DNA of 64,000 nt from CAVPNY01 sp963706905. Lineage in GTDB: Bacteria; Chloroflexota; Anaerolineae; Anaerolineales; UBA4823. The DNA is taken from the NCBI GenBank assembly GCA_963706905.1, contig CAVPNY010000023.1:124001-188000 (forward strand), written 5' to 3'. The first letter of the stretch is position 1; each line of letters starts with the position of its first letter. The translations under genes and the position numbers were made by a program. Positions 27,006-36,914 of the stretch are shown here, in pieces. The notes under the pieces are model-generated. The model was not told where the DNA came from. It saw only the letters and a program-made list of their open reading frames with translations, and searched no databases.

Positions 27006-27758
27006 CTAGAATTGAGAAATCACTTGGACGGGCACTTCTTTTTCGCGCACCTCTTCTCCCAGAAATTGATCCTTCATCGTTTCAAAATCCTGAGCAGCAT
27101 GCTCATAATCATCGACCCGTCCCAGGTCCATCCAATAACCTTCATATGGATAAGTCTGAACCCGTTCCCCGGCCTCGATCAATTTAAGGACCAGGTCTGG
27201 CAGGTCGAGGTACTCGTTATATCCAATATAAGCTAATACCCGTGGTTCAAATACGTACACGCCCATGCTGACCAACAACTCATTGGTTGGCTTTTCAATA
27301 TACCCCACGATTTCGTTATTCAGATTCGTGCGGATCACGCCAAAATCGATGCGCACGTGTCGGACATGGGAAGCGATTGTGAGAATCGCCCCCTGGTTGC
27401 GATGATAATCTACCAGGCTTTGGAAGTTCAGCGTGGTCAAAACATCCCCATTGGAAACCAGGAAAGTATCATCCAGGCCTCCCACCAGCGATAATGGTCC
27501 GGCCGTGCCCAGTGGGTGATCTTCGAAACTGTAGTGGATTTTCAGGCCAAGCCGCTCGCCATCCTGGAAGAAGGCGCACAGCAGTTTAGCCAGGTGCCCA
27601 ACAGTTATGATCACCTCATTGATCCCTGCCCGTTTCATCTGCCGCAGCAGAACTTCCAGGATGGGCATATCTCCGATCGGCATTAACGGCTTGGGTAATA
27701 TTTTGGTATAGGGCGCCAGCCGCGCGCCCTTGCCTCCCGCCAACACCACTGCTTTCAT
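27006..27758 (-). CDS. Sugar-phosphate nucleotidyltransferase
   Basis: 250 residues. The N-terminal MKAVVLAGGKGARL...KPLMPIGDMPILE is the nucleotide-binding signature of NDP-sugar pyrophosphorylases, and VSNGDVLTTL contains the metal-binding Asp. Similarity is to GDP-mannose or glucose-1-phosphate transferases that lack the C-terminal left-handed beta helix. ATG 27758 with GGGGA is preferred over the ATG four codons upstream. It activates a sugar for polymer synthesis. Which nucleotide it uses is undetermined. Confidence 0.87.
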   Translation of the reverse strand: MKAVVLAGGKGARLAPYTKILPKPLMPIGDMPILEVLLRQMKRAGINEVIITVGHLAKLLCAFFQDGERLGLKIHYSFEDHPLGTAGPLSLVGGLDDTFLVSNGDVLTTLNFQSLVDYHRNQGAILTIASHVRHVRIDFGVIRTNLNNEIVGYIEKPTNELLVSMGVYVFEPRVLAYIGYNEYLDLPDLVLKLIEAGERVQTYPYEGYWMDLGRVDDYEHAAQDFETMKDQFLGEEVREKEVPVQVISQF

Positions 27759-27790
27759 AATTGTCCCCATTCAAACTGATTCGAGAGCGT

Positions 27791-28813
27791 TTATCCCATT
27801 ATTGGCGTGTTGTAATATCTTTGATCATCAGGGTTTTCCATAATCCCCATACGAATACTTGTTAGAATATCTTTTATACCTTCAGGAACCGTCTTCGAAA
27901 TATTAAATCCTAACTCTTGTTTTATCTTTTGAAAATTCACCCGGTAGTCTCTGGGATCTTCGTCCTTATGAATGAATCTCACACTTCCATTGGGAATCTG
28001 CCTCAAGAGTTCTTCCACGATCATTTTCTTGGTGTAATTTTGTGAAGTATCCCCCACGTTAAATACGGCATACGCAACCCGATCCTGACGGGCATTCAAT
28101 ACGGTCAGGATGGCGCGAGCATAATCGCTGACATGGCAATAAGGTCGCCAGAATTGCTCTCCAAAGACGACCAATTCCCTTCCCAGCGCCAGCTCCTTGG
28201 TAAATTCATTAACGGTAAGGTCAAATCGCATACGAGGGGAAAGACCATAAACCGTCGCAAATCGCAGAGCTGTTGGGCAGAACCCATCCACCTTGCCATC
28301 TCGATGCAATAACTGACTTTCAAATTCCACCTTCAGTGCCGCGTATAGGGAAACTGGAGCTAAAGGAGCGGTCTCATCCACCATGCCAGTGGAATCAACC
28401 ATCTTGCCATAATTGCTGCAGGTAGAAGCAAATATAAATCGATGTATCTTCAATTGATGGGCTTTATCCAGCAGGTAGATGGAGGCGTCTCGATTGGTTC
28501 TTACCGCCAGTTCTGGCTCCAATTTACATGCCGGGTCACCCACGATAGCTGCCAGGTGAATGACTGCCAGATAATCATATTTTTCAAGGATTTGATCGAC
28601 CGCCTCATAATCAGTAATATCAGTCTTACTAAACTCGAAAGCCTGGTTATCCCAGATCTCGATCAATGATCTTCCACCATATCTTAGATTATCAAGGCAG
28701 ACCACCCGATAGCCATTTTGGATCAATAGCCGGATCAGGATCGATCCCCCATACCCTGCTCCCCCCGTTACCAAGACAATATTTTTCTCTACTCTTTCCG
28801 GTTGGTTTGACAT
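27791..28813 (-). CDS. NAD-dependent sugar epimerase/dehydratase (extended SDR)
   Basis: 340 residues. VLVTGGAGYGGSILIRLL is the Rossmann NAD motif, FASTCSNYG the catalytic Ser/Thr strand, and SLYAALK the Y-x-x-x-K pair. Family context suggests a nucleotide-sugar epimerase or 4,6-dehydratase. ATG 28813 is used, because the upstream extension overlaps the preceding gene and has no family match. The ribosome site is weak. Confidence 0.88.
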   Translation of the reverse strand: MSNQPERVEKNIVLVTGGAGYGGSILIRLLIQNGYRVVCLDNLRYGGRSLIEIWDNQAFEFSKTDITDYEAVDQILEKYDYLAVIHLAAIVGDPACKLEPELAVRTNRDASIYLLDKAHQLKIHRFIFASTCSNYGKMVDSTGMVDETAPLAPVSLYAALKVEFESQLLHRDGKVDGFCPTALRFATVYGLSPRMRFDLTVNEFTKELALGRELVVFGEQFWRPYCHVSDYARAILTVLNARQDRVAYAVFNVGDTSQNYTKKMIVEELLRQIPNGSVRFIHKDEDPRDYRVNFQKIKQELGFNISKTVPEGIKDILTSIRMGIMENPDDQRYYNTPIMG

Positions 28814-28829
28814 GCCTGATTGATATTTA

Positions 28830-30412
28830 TCAATTTTTATCGGCCAACGGAAAATCCAATTGCGCCATTCTTGCAAGACAATACCTACAAGCCATTCTAG
28901 ATGCCTCTGGCTGGACCTCCTGAGCGTCTTGCTGGTAAATTGGGGAAACCAAAACCAAACCATTTAAAGTTACAAAAATATCAGGAAGGACCGCAAACCT
29001 GGTCGAGGAGGTCTGGCATTGAGCGATATTGGTTACCTCCTCACTCTCTGCGATTCCTTGGTCAGCTAGAATGATCACGCCGATGTCATATTTTGCGATC
29101 AGGTGGGGAAGATCCTTACAATTACCCAAGACTTGTACCCCGAATATCCGCATCCCCTGTTTATATAGATCATTGTCGATCATACCAACCACCCGAAACC
29201 GGTTGGTATTGACCGGGTGATCGAGCAACCAGGTTGCCAGCTGCGCAGTAGGCCCTGATCCCACGATCAGCACACGTTCCCGGGCTGCCCTCGCCGCGCC
29301 TCGATTGCGCAGCACGCGGCTCAAGAAACCGGTGAACAATCGGCTGCGGTAACGAACAAGGATATAGCCGATCAGCGCCAGCCCGGAAGCCATCAAGAAC
29401 AAACCGGACGGAAAAACTCCAGCAGCCATATTGGCCATATAGCCGATCAGCGTGGCAACCATCCAGGCAGGCAACAGGTCGAAAATATCCCTGTCAGATG
29501 CCTGCGACCAGGCGATGCGATTTACCCCCATCAAGGCGCCTGTGATACTGAATAAAAGTGAGAACCCGATTGCGCCGGCGATAGCTCTTGACCACCCAAT
29601 GTTCAACGGAGCATCAACTCGCCAGATCAACCCAGTGACCCCAATGGCGGTGAATGTAACCAATAGATCTAAGCTAAACCAGCTCATATAACGACGGAAC
29701 AGTCGTGTCGCCGGCCCGACAAAGAGCACTTGTTCCGGCAGCGAATAAGCCCTGATCTTGGGTAACAATAACAACGCAGTCCATAACAAGACATCCAGAT
29801 CAAGCCAAAACGAGCGATAGCGCACGTAAAGCTGGTCCAGACGCATTTTATCCGGAGCCAGATCAGCCAGATACTTCTGCATCACACTCCCAGCGGAAAG
29901 CAGGGTTTCCTCATTGCGATACTGGACCGATGCCGGGCTGGTGATTCCCGGCCGTACGGAGAGCACCTCTTCAAAGATTTCTCTCGGCCAGGTCTTCGCA
30001 ATATCGGGGTCTCTGGCCGCGGCCCTACCAGGCTCATCTCACCCTTCAAGACATTCCAGAACTGAGGTAGCTCGTTCAGCTTGGTCTCGCGTAACCAGTG
30101 CCCTAGACGGGTGACGCGTGGATCGTCCTGGGCAGTCACCCTGGGACCCTGGTAGCTTTCCAGCCGCTCATACATTGTACGGAACTTCAACATATGGAAA
30201 GTTTTTCCATAGCGTCCCATGCGTGGCCCGCGGTAAAAGGCTGGACCAGGCGTATCGCGCCGGATCGCCAGTACCACCAGACCAAAGACCGGGGCCAGCA
30301 GAAGCAGAACAATCGCTGAAATGACAGCATCGACTGTTCGTTTGATCAAGTCGTTGATCTGCTGGGATATCTTATCTAGGAAGGCGTGATTGTTGACCTT
30401 CATCAGTTCCAT
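28830..30412 (-). CDS. Polyprenyl-phosphate glycosyl-1-phosphate transferase, permuted domains (frameshifted)
   Basis: One protein of about 527 residues, interrupted by a single lost base near 30011. Residues 1-200 are the catalytic bacterial sugar transferase domain (membrane hairpin LLLLAPVFGLVVLAI, KFRTM, ETKLNELPQFWNVLKG, GPRPE, restored VRPGITSPASV). The C-terminal part has about four membrane helices and then a CoA-binding-like Rossmann domain (RVLIVGSGPTAQLATWLL). In WbaP/WcaJ the order is the reverse, with the catalytic domain last. It should start repeat-unit assembly on undecaprenyl phosphate. ATG 30412 follows GGGGGA. Confidence 0.82.
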
Positions 30413-30495
30413 GACCAAAATCCCCCAGATGAATAACCATCATCGGCAAAAGGCAGGTGACCATCTGAACATTATGCTATCTCAATCAAGTCGAT

Positions 30496-31386
30496 TTACA
30501 ATAGTGCTGTGCTGAAATACCTCTCGGCTCGATCGGGCAGGACAGTCACGACTGTGTTGCGCCCATTATCCATCTGAAGAGCGGCACAAACATTCGCCCC
30601 CGATGAGGTACCCACGAGCAGGCCCTCCTCCCTGGCAAGCCTGCGGGTGGTTTCGATCGCTTCTTCATCTGACGTCGTGATGACGGCATCTACCAGGTTG
30701 ATATCCAAGACATCAGGGATAAAACCATCCCCAATGCCTTGAATGGCATGCAAGCCGGGCTCTCTTCCCAGCAGGGAAGCGCTATTGCGGGGTTCCACAG
30801 CCACGATCTTTACTTGCGGCTTTTTCTCTTTGAGAAACTTACCAATCCCCTGCAGTGTGCCGCCGCTGCCTATTCCGGCCACAAAAATATCGATACATCC
30901 ATTGGTATCCCGCCAAATTTCCGGCCCGGTTTGCAGATAGTGCACTTCGGGATTGCGCGGATTTTCAAATTGATTGACCACAAAATACTTATCTGCTTCT
31001 GCACCCGTGATCGCCTGCAGTTTCTTCAAGCAACCGGAAAGGCTTTCATTGGCTGGAGTGAGGATGACTTCCCCCCCAAAGGCTTGGATGATCTTTTTGC
31101 GTTCCTCGCTGACGTTCTCGGGCATCACGCAAATGACACGGAAGCCTTTCTGCACCCCCACCAGGCTTAAACCAATACCGGTATTCCCCGAGGTGGCTTC
31201 CAGGATGATCATCCCGGGCTCGAGCTTCCCATCCTTTATAGCCGCCTCAATAATATGCTTTGCAACCCGATCCTTGATACTTCCACCAGGATTGAGATAC
31301 TCGGCCTTTGCAAACACATTGCCGGAGGAAAGTTTCCTTAACTGGATGAGAGGAACATTACCGATTGCTTCGAGAATGTCTTTCAT
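30496..31386 (-). CDS. cysK: Cysteine synthase-family PLP enzyme
   Basis: 296 residues of the CysK/CysM fold. The PLP lysine is in NPGGSIKDRVA, the substrate loop in EATSGNTGIGLS, the phosphate loop in GIGSGGTLQG, and the C-terminal GTSSGAN is present. It makes cysteine (or a beta-substituted alanine) from O-acetylserine or a related donor. ATG 31386 follows AAGGGGA. Its place inside an exopolysaccharide operon, directly downstream of a FemAB-like acyltransferase and a Cys-rich protein, suggests an amino-acid modification of the polymer rather than bulk cysteine supply (inference). Confidence 0.85.
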   Translation of the reverse strand: MKDILEAIGNVPLIQLRKLSSGNVFAKAEYLNPGGSIKDRVAKHIIEAAIKDGKLEPGMIILEATSGNTGIGLSLVGVQKGFRVICVMPENVSEERKKIIQAFGGEVILTPANESLSGCLKKLQAITGAEADKYFVVNQFENPRNPEVHYLQTGPEIWRDTNGCIDIFVAGIGSGGTLQGIGKFLKEKKPQVKIVAVEPRNSASLLGREPGLHAIQGIGDGFIPDVLDINLVDAVITTSDEEAIETTRRLAREEGLLVGTSSGANVCAALQMDNGRNTVVTVLPDRAERYFSTALL

Positions 31387-31415
31387 GGTTTCCCCTTGCT
31401 TTGCTAGCTGAGTGT

Positions 31416-31496
31416 CTAACCGATCTTCTCCAGCCACTCCGTGCGCCAAAAGTAAAAATGCGTACAGAGCAACCCGGGGCTTCCCCAATTTCGCCA
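31416..31496 (-). pseudogene. C-terminal remnant of the Cys-rich WREEWL protein family
   Basis: A 26-codon stretch before TAG at 31416 reads HFYFWRTEWLEKIG at its end and closely matches the C-terminus of the protein at 32591-33154 (FFFWREEWLEKI). No start or upstream domain remains. It looks like a leftover of a duplicated or deleted copy. Confidence 0.55.
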
Positions 31497-31532
31497 CGGC
31501 GGAGAGGGTAGATTCTTGATGTTTTATACTAT

Positions 31533-32483
31533 TTAGACTTTCAACCCTTCCAATAATTCACTTCTGCGATCAACCAAGCAGGCTGGCCAGTCTTGCTCTA
31601 AAGGCAGGTAATTCCCTTCCTGGTAAAAGCGGAGCATTCCTTCCATTTTCGCCAGCGCCGGCCTGGTCGGTTGGCGATCAAGCAGCCCTTTCACCACCGA
31701 ATAAACCGGCTTTCCCAAGAATGGCTCCAACCAGGGATGGAAAACCACCCGTTGGCGCACCGCTCGGGCAGCCAGTCCCATCCGGAACTTGAATTGATCC
31801 ACACTGGCCGGCGCATCCAACGATTGTAAACAGAAGAACACTCCGCTGACCCCGGTTCGATGAATTGCTTCGTGGGTAACCGTGTAGAAAATTGCATTAT
31901 TAATGCGGGATTCAAGGTAGGCTGTGGCACTCTGCTCGTAAGGAAGGGTGTACCAATCATCACATTGAAACGCCAGGAAGGAGGCTGCCAGTTGGCCGTT
32001 GCACATAGCTCCCCAGGCCTCGAAGCCAGGTAGATCCTGGGCGCTCGAACACAGGCGCTGCCAGGCCTCTTCGGTCTCTGCCCCTGTCCGACCCTGGCGT
32101 TCCAGGGTTTCCAGCCGCAGCTGCCAGCCTTCGCTGGCAAGCCGGCTGATTGGGATCGGCTCGATGCTGGCGACCTCAAGCCCACGTCGAACGTTCTGGC
32201 GCGTCTGGCGGGGCAGCGCAGAGAGTTCGTAGCCAGCATCTTCACAGACCACATGGTAACTGACCTTCCCGCACGAAACAGATAAGGGGGTGGAATAGCG
32301 CAGGGCAATGGCATTGTGATCCAGCAGGAGACTTCTCACTTCAGATTGCGAAGGCGCGATCAGCCAGTGGTATGGAAATGCCTGGAAGACGCGCGGTCCG
32401 GCATCATACCAGTAGCTACTCTCGGTGCGAATCACCTGGTGACCCTGGCAACGTAGCCATTCGGCGAATATATCGGCGTTCAC
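31533..32483 (-). CDS. FemAB-like/GNAT acyltransferase
   Basis: 316 residues starting at GTG 32483 (AAAGGA upstream). The middle and C-terminal parts (LPRQTRQNVRRGLEVA, GWQLRLETLERQGR, AWGAMCNGQLAASFLAFQCDDW) match the Acetyltransf_6/FemAB-like fold used to attach acyl or aminoacyl groups. RINNAIFYTVTHEAI is the acceptor-binding helix region. No signal peptide, so it acts in the cytoplasm on an activated or lipid-linked intermediate. It sits between a Cys-rich protein and cysK. Confidence 0.78.
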   Translation of the reverse strand: MNADIFAEWLRCQGHQVIRTESSYWYDAGPRVFQAFPYHWLIAPSQSEVRSLLLDHNAIALRYSTPLSVSCGKVSYHVVCEDAGYELSALPRQTRQNVRRGLEVASIEPIPISRLASEGWQLRLETLERQGRTGAETEEAWQRLCSSAQDLPGFEAWGAMCNGQLAASFLAFQCDDWYTLPYEQSATAYLESRINNAIFYTVTHEAIHRTGVSGVFFCLQSLDAPASVDQFKFRMGLAARAVRQRVVFHPWLEPFLGKPVYSVVKGLLDRQPTRPALAKMEGMLRFYQEGNYLPLEQDWPACLVDRRSELLEGLKV

Positions 32484-32590
32484 GGTGTGTCCTTTTCTAC
32501 GTGTCGGCTAATTCTGCGCAACGTGCTTTGACCTGCACCTCAACTTACCAATATATCAAAGAGAAACCTTCCTTCAATACTCCCCCTTAT

Positions 32591-33154
32591 TTATTCAATA
32601 TCGGTATCGTCGATCTTTTCCAGCCATTCCTCTCGCCAAAAGAAAAAACAAGACCGGTCACAACGTCCATAATCTGAGGTTCCCTGACAATACAACCCCT
32701 CTAAAAGGATCACTCCGTGACTTTTTTTAACTTGGTAATCGCGCTCGTCGACGAACCGCTCTAACCGTTTAAACACCCTTTGAGTTGTTCCACAATACGG
32801 AGACATCTCAGCAGACATAAACATACAACCCTTAAGGATTCCCCATGGATTTAGGGTGGACTGTATCTCTTCCCTGGATCGTATTCGAACTAGATCACCT
32901 TCTTTAAATTCCGAAGCTGCCATGCTGATCCCTGATATTGTTGATTTATCCTCCCTGCCTATCACAATGAGAAACCGTCCTAGCAGGCGACTGGTGTTCG
33001 TTTTGATGGCCCGCACCTGGCGAACGTTCAAACTTCTCCGGAGAAACAGCCTAATTTTTCTTTTCAGAGATTCCGGCGGAACTTCAGCATATCCCTCAAA
33101 ATAATTGGGGATACAATGTAGTTGGCATACAACAGATTTCTCTTGAGATTCCAT
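32591..33154 (-). CDS. Cys-rich protein with CDRxC-FFFWREEWL motif, function unknown
   Basis: 187 residues, ATG 33154 behind AGGAG. A basic N-terminal helix region (RKIRLFLRRSLNVRQVRAIK) is followed by a beta-rich part (EGDLVRIRSREEIQSTL). The C-terminal half has well-spaced cysteines: GCMFM, YCGTTQRV, YCQGT, GRCDRSCFFFWREEWL. This suggests a metal-binding or redox site. I do not know a characterised member. A 26-codon remnant of the same family lies downstream of the FemAB-like gene. Confidence 0.7.
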   Translation of the reverse strand: MESQEKSVVCQLHCIPNYFEGYAEVPPESLKRKIRLFLRRSLNVRQVRAIKTNTSRLLGRFLIVIGREDKSTISGISMAASEFKEGDLVRIRSREEIQSTLNPWGILKGCMFMSAEMSPYCGTTQRVFKRLERFVDERDYQVKKSHGVILLEGLYCQGTSDYGRCDRSCFFFWREEWLEKIDDTDIE

Positions 33155-33211
33155 CTGTTACTCCTGATACGCTTGACACCGATGATTGATCAGATTAATG
33201 ACCGTTCATGC

Positions 33212-34390
33212 TCAATTCATATTTTCAAGATACTTTTTGACCGAATCACAGATATGTTGAGCATCCAGGTCTGTAAGCGATGGATAAGTTGGCAAGCCTA
33301 GGACGGTCTTAGCTGCTCTTTGAGCATTAGGAAAGCCATTCAATCCATAACTATCTGCACAAGAATACTTATAAGTCCAGGTTACATCAACATGATTGCG
33401 TTGCATATGTTTATATAGTTCAAGCTTGTTATTGGTCATAACCGGGAACTGGATCCAAGCTGGTGAACAGCCTTCTGGAACCACAGGAAGCATCAATCCG
33501 GCAAATCCCGAAAGTTCGCTTTGATATATTTTGGCGATATTTCTTCTCCGGCGTAAATTCCACTCAAGCCGATCCATCTGTGCAAAGACCAAAGAACTGG
33601 CAAAACGCGGACAGCAGGTCAAGAAGCCCGGTGGCATCTCTTTTTGTGGAGATACAACTTCGTACATTTGCTCACCACGTAATGTCCGATAACTAAACTG
33701 CGCTGCAGAATACACCCCTCGACTTGTAACCATCTTCCTGGCAAGGGCTTTTACAAACAAACGCCAGGGACTTTCAAGGATTGCAGCTTCCCGGAGGGAA
33801 GCCCTAACTTTATCAGCTAATTCATCATTATTCACAAGCAACGCACCACCAGCTTCGCCTGAAATCACCTTTGTGGATTGGAAGCTAAAGATGGCTGCAT
33901 CGCCAAAGCTGCCGACAATCTGCCCGCTATATTCAGCCCCCAGGGCAGGGGCTGCATCCTCAACAATAAGGATATTGCGCTCCCGTAATTGAGAAATTAA
34001 TTCCCGAACCTCACATGGAACGCCAAAAAGATGGGTAACCAAGACTACAGAAACATCTGGAGAAATGGATTTTCCCAGAACGTCTGCAGTCATGCTCAAT
34101 GAACAGTAATCAATATCAATAAACACAGGTGAATAACCGGCAAATTTTACAGCTTCTGGCACAACAATACAGTTATAAGCTGGCATCAGCACAGCACCAG
34201 GGCGATTGTATGCCTTGAGTAAGGCGTATAATGCTTCCCTGGCACTTCCGAATAAAATGATGTGCTTGGTATTAAAATAAGATCTTAGGCGGGAGCACAG
34301 GCTGGTATCAATAGCTTCGTCTTGGATGCTTTCTCGCAAACTCCTAAATAAATCAGAATAGGTATAGGTAGGAGCGTACCGCGGGATCAT
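33212..34390 (-). CDS. DegT/DnrJ/EryC1/StrS aminotransferase (second)
   Basis: 392 residues with the PLP lysine in FSFQSTKVISGEAGGALL, the FGSAREALYALLKAY cofactor loop, and the VLVTHLFGVP and VEDAAPALG motifs. ATG 34390 overlaps the end of the upstream epimerase by 38 bases, so the two are translationally coupled. It probably aminates a nucleotide-linked keto sugar produced in this cluster. It is clearly different in sequence from the first DegT protein at 25791. Confidence 0.88.
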   Translation of the reverse strand: MIPRYAPTYTYSDLFRSLRESIQDEAIDTSLCSRLRSYFNTKHIILFGSAREALYALLKAYNRPGAVLMPAYNCIVVPEAVKFAGYSPVFIDIDYCSLSMTADVLGKSISPDVSVVLVTHLFGVPCEVRELISQLRERNILIVEDAAPALGAEYSGQIVGSFGDAAIFSFQSTKVISGEAGGALLVNNDELADKVRASLREAAILESPWRLFVKALARKMVTSRGVYSAAQFSYRTLRGEQMYEVVSPQKEMPPGFLTCCPRFASSLVFAQMDRLEWNLRRRRNIAKIYQSELSGFAGLMLPVVPEGCSPAWIQFPVMTNNKLELYKHMQRNHVDVTWTYKYSCADSYGLNGFPNAQRAAKTVLGLPTYPSLTDLDAQHICDSVKKYLENMN

Positions 34391-35450
34391 TATATTTCCC
34401 TATTGGCAGATATTTAATACGATCAGCGACGACCCGTTTCCCCGCTTTTTGATCATAGTACTGTTGCTCAATCCAGGCATACGTTGCTCGCAACCCACTT
34501 CTCAATGGAGTACTGGGTTCCCAATTTAGCACTTGCTTGATAAAGGTATTGTCGCTGTTCCGTCCTGCGACACCAAGTGGTGCGTCAAGAATATAATTGC
34601 GTGTTAATTTCACTCCACCGATTTCCTCAATGTAATCCACAAGTTGATTAATTGAGACTAATTCACTCGTTCCAAGGTTGATGGGAGTGGCAATCAGTTG
34701 ATCACAATGAGTAATTAAGTCGATCCCCAATGTGCAATCATCAATGTACATAAAACTGCGCGTCCGGGTTCCATCTCCCCAAATTTCAATTTCCATACTA
34801 CCTGTTTCTTTTGCATGGATTACTTTCCGGCAGAGAGCCGCGGGTGCTTTTTCTCGTCCACCAAACCAGGTGCCATTTGGACCATATACATTGTGGAACC
34901 TTGCAATATGTGTCTCCAAACCCCGCTCTGCCCAATACTCCTGGCAAAACATCTCGCTAATGAGCTTCTCCCACCCATAACCGCGCTCAGCCATTGCCGG
35001 ATAGGCATCCATTTCCTTTAGTGCTCGTACGCTAGGATCTTTTTGTAAATCTGTATTGTATATGCAGGCAGATGAGGAGTAGAAATAGCGGGCAACCCCG
35101 GCTTGGTAGGCGGCCTCAATCAAGTGCGTATTGATTAATACGCTTCGTAAACACTCTACTCGATATCGTTCAATGAAACCCATCCCCCCCATATCCGCTG
35201 CAAGGTTATATACTTCTACCGCACCCTCAACAGCATGGGTAGCATTCTGCTTCTCGCTTAAGTCCATTGAAAGGCATTCTACACCTGGAACACGCTGGTA
35301 CCAGTCGGGCAGCGGTTTTTTGTCAATGGCGCGGATTCGCGTATAACCCCGATCATGATAATACCGCGCTAAAGAACCGCCTATAAACCCTCCTCCGCCC
35401 GCGATTACAATCAAATCTTCTTTTTTCAACACATTTTCTGCAGCAAACAT
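34353..35450 (-). CDS. GDP-mannose 3,5-epimerase-like NAD-dependent epimerase
   Basis: 365 residues, ATG 35450 behind AAAGGA. The NAD motif is AGGGGFIGGSLARYY. NLAADMGGMGFIE, SSSACIYN, GYGWEKL (Y-x-x-x-K) and RSFMYIDDC are closely like the plant and bacterial GDP-mannose 3',5'-epimerase group. It would interconvert GDP-hexoses for the polymer. The exact epimer is inferred only. Confidence 0.87.
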   Translation of the reverse strand: MFAAENVLKKEDLIVIAGGGGFIGGSLARYYHDRGYTRIRAIDKKPLPDWYQRVPGVECLSMDLSEKQNATHAVEGAVEVYNLAADMGGMGFIERYRVECLRSVLINTHLIEAAYQAGVARYFYSSSACIYNTDLQKDPSVRALKEMDAYPAMAERGYGWEKLISEMFCQEYWAERGLETHIARFHNVYGPNGTWFGGREKAPAALCRKVIHAKETGSMEIEIWGDGTRTRSFMYIDDCTLGIDLITHCDQLIATPINLGTSELVSINQLVDYIEEIGGVKLTRNYILDAPLGVAGRNSDNTFIKQVLNWEPSTPLRSGLRATYAWIEQQYYDQKAGKRVVADRIKYLPIGKYNDPAVRSYLYLF

Positions 35451-35501
35451 TTATTTTCCTTTGGTAATAATTGTGAAACAATAAATCAATAAATTTAGGA
35501 C

Positions 35502-35582
35502 TTACGCAGTTGGTGTGAGTAGTGGGGTTGTTGGGCGGGCTGCGCCTGCCCAACAACCCTACAACTACTTTCAACTGCGTAA
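35502..35582. repeat. 81-bp inverted-repeat element (MITE-like)
   Basis: Begins TTACGCAGTTG and ends CAACTGCGTAA. Inside, GGGTTGTTGGGC pairs with GCCCAACAACCC around a short GC loop, so almost the whole element folds into one hairpin. The terminal TTACGCAG type is common at IS-derived MITEs. No transposase is present. It sits between two exopolysaccharide genes without breaking them. Confidence 0.75.
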
Positions 35583-35654
35583 CTTCTAAAATTAAAAAAT
35601 CTTATTGCTCTTCCAGATCTCGGTATCAATGGCACGGCGTTGAATCTTGTGAGG

Positions 35655-36901
35655 CTAGGCGGATTTCACCTCCACAATTCCGATCACTTTAGGCAGGTTG
35701 ATTTCTGCAGTTAGATTCTGTAAAGCAAATTCTCTCCCTGCTCGCCCACGCCGATCTCGCTCGGTTGTACCTGCTCGCTTTGCTTCTAAAATTGCCTGCG
35801 CTAACGCGAAGGATCGTCCGAGGGAGTTATCCAACCGCACCTAGATTCTTGAACAAGATGACACAGTTCTGTTTCTGGCAGACCGGTTGCTATGATTGGG
35901 CGGCCAGAAAGCATATACCGAATTAATTTCGATGGAATAGAAGCAACAGACTGCATCCCATGTGTAGGAAGCACTAAAACATCCGCAGATTGATAGAACG
36001 CCATTGTTTTTTCTTTTGGCCAGGGAGAATAAAAGTCTATTTTTTCTGGAGCAATCTTTTTAGCCAGCTCTTGACACATAGGCAACTCGCTGCCACCACC
36101 GGCAATGAGGACCCGAATATCATCAATTGATGCACACGCTTTTACCAGAGTATCCACCCCTGCGGCAACACCAATATTTCCGCCATACGCAACCAGGAAA
36201 TCCTCATCTATTATCTTGAATTGTTGGCGAATCCCTTTTGCCTCATCGATATTCACACAGTCTAAATCACCTTCAACCCAATCAGGGATAATCGAAATTT
36301 TTTCTGGTGGGATTTTTCGATCCTCTTGGTAGACTCGTGCAAAGGAATTGGTTAACACAATCACATGCGCAGCCCCTTGAGCTATCCATTCATCAATCCT
36401 ACGCATCATTTTTATTGCCCAATGATTGAGTCCCAGCCTATTTTGTGACACAATCGATTCTGGGTAAAGGTCCACGACACGGATGACATAAGGAATCCTG
36501 CGTAACCGCGCCACAATGCTCATCAAGCCAGTAGCAAAAACGGGCCATGTATCGGAATGAATTATATTCGCTTTCGGTATAAACAAAATATAAGCCGCGG
36601 AGCTAATTCCAAAAATGAGATTTTCTGTAAAGCGACTCAGGAAAGATGATTTCGATGAAGGTGCCGTATAACAACGGACAATTTCAAATCCGTATTCGCT
36701 ATTTTCCTTTGAGAAAATTTTATTTTTATATCCAGGATAAATCTTCCCTCCAGGATGGTTAGGCAAAGATGTGATTACTTTCACCTGATGACCAATGGCT
36801 GAAAGCTCCCTGGCCATAGAGAAAGCAGTTTGAGCAGCCACAAAAGGCTCAGGTGGAAATATGGCGCATAATAGAATGATTTTCTTTTTCGACATGGACA
36901 A
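35655..36901 (-). CDS. Glycosyltransferase family 4 (WbuB-like; one-base deletion)
   Basis: About 415 residues after repair. The main part (ILLCAIFPPEPFVAAQTAF, then SDTWPVFATGLMSIV and NIGVAAGVDTLVKAC) ends prematurely at SDDPSR because of a base lost near 35810. The missing C-terminus, ALAQAILEAKRAGTTERDRR, reads in the next frame down to a stop at 35655. A retaining GT-B enzyme is expected, adding a sugar to the lipid-linked repeat unit on the cytoplasmic side. ATG 36901 region: the start is followed by a Lys-rich SKKKIILL strand. Confidence 0.83.
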
Positions 36902-36914
36902 GTTTGAATAACAC

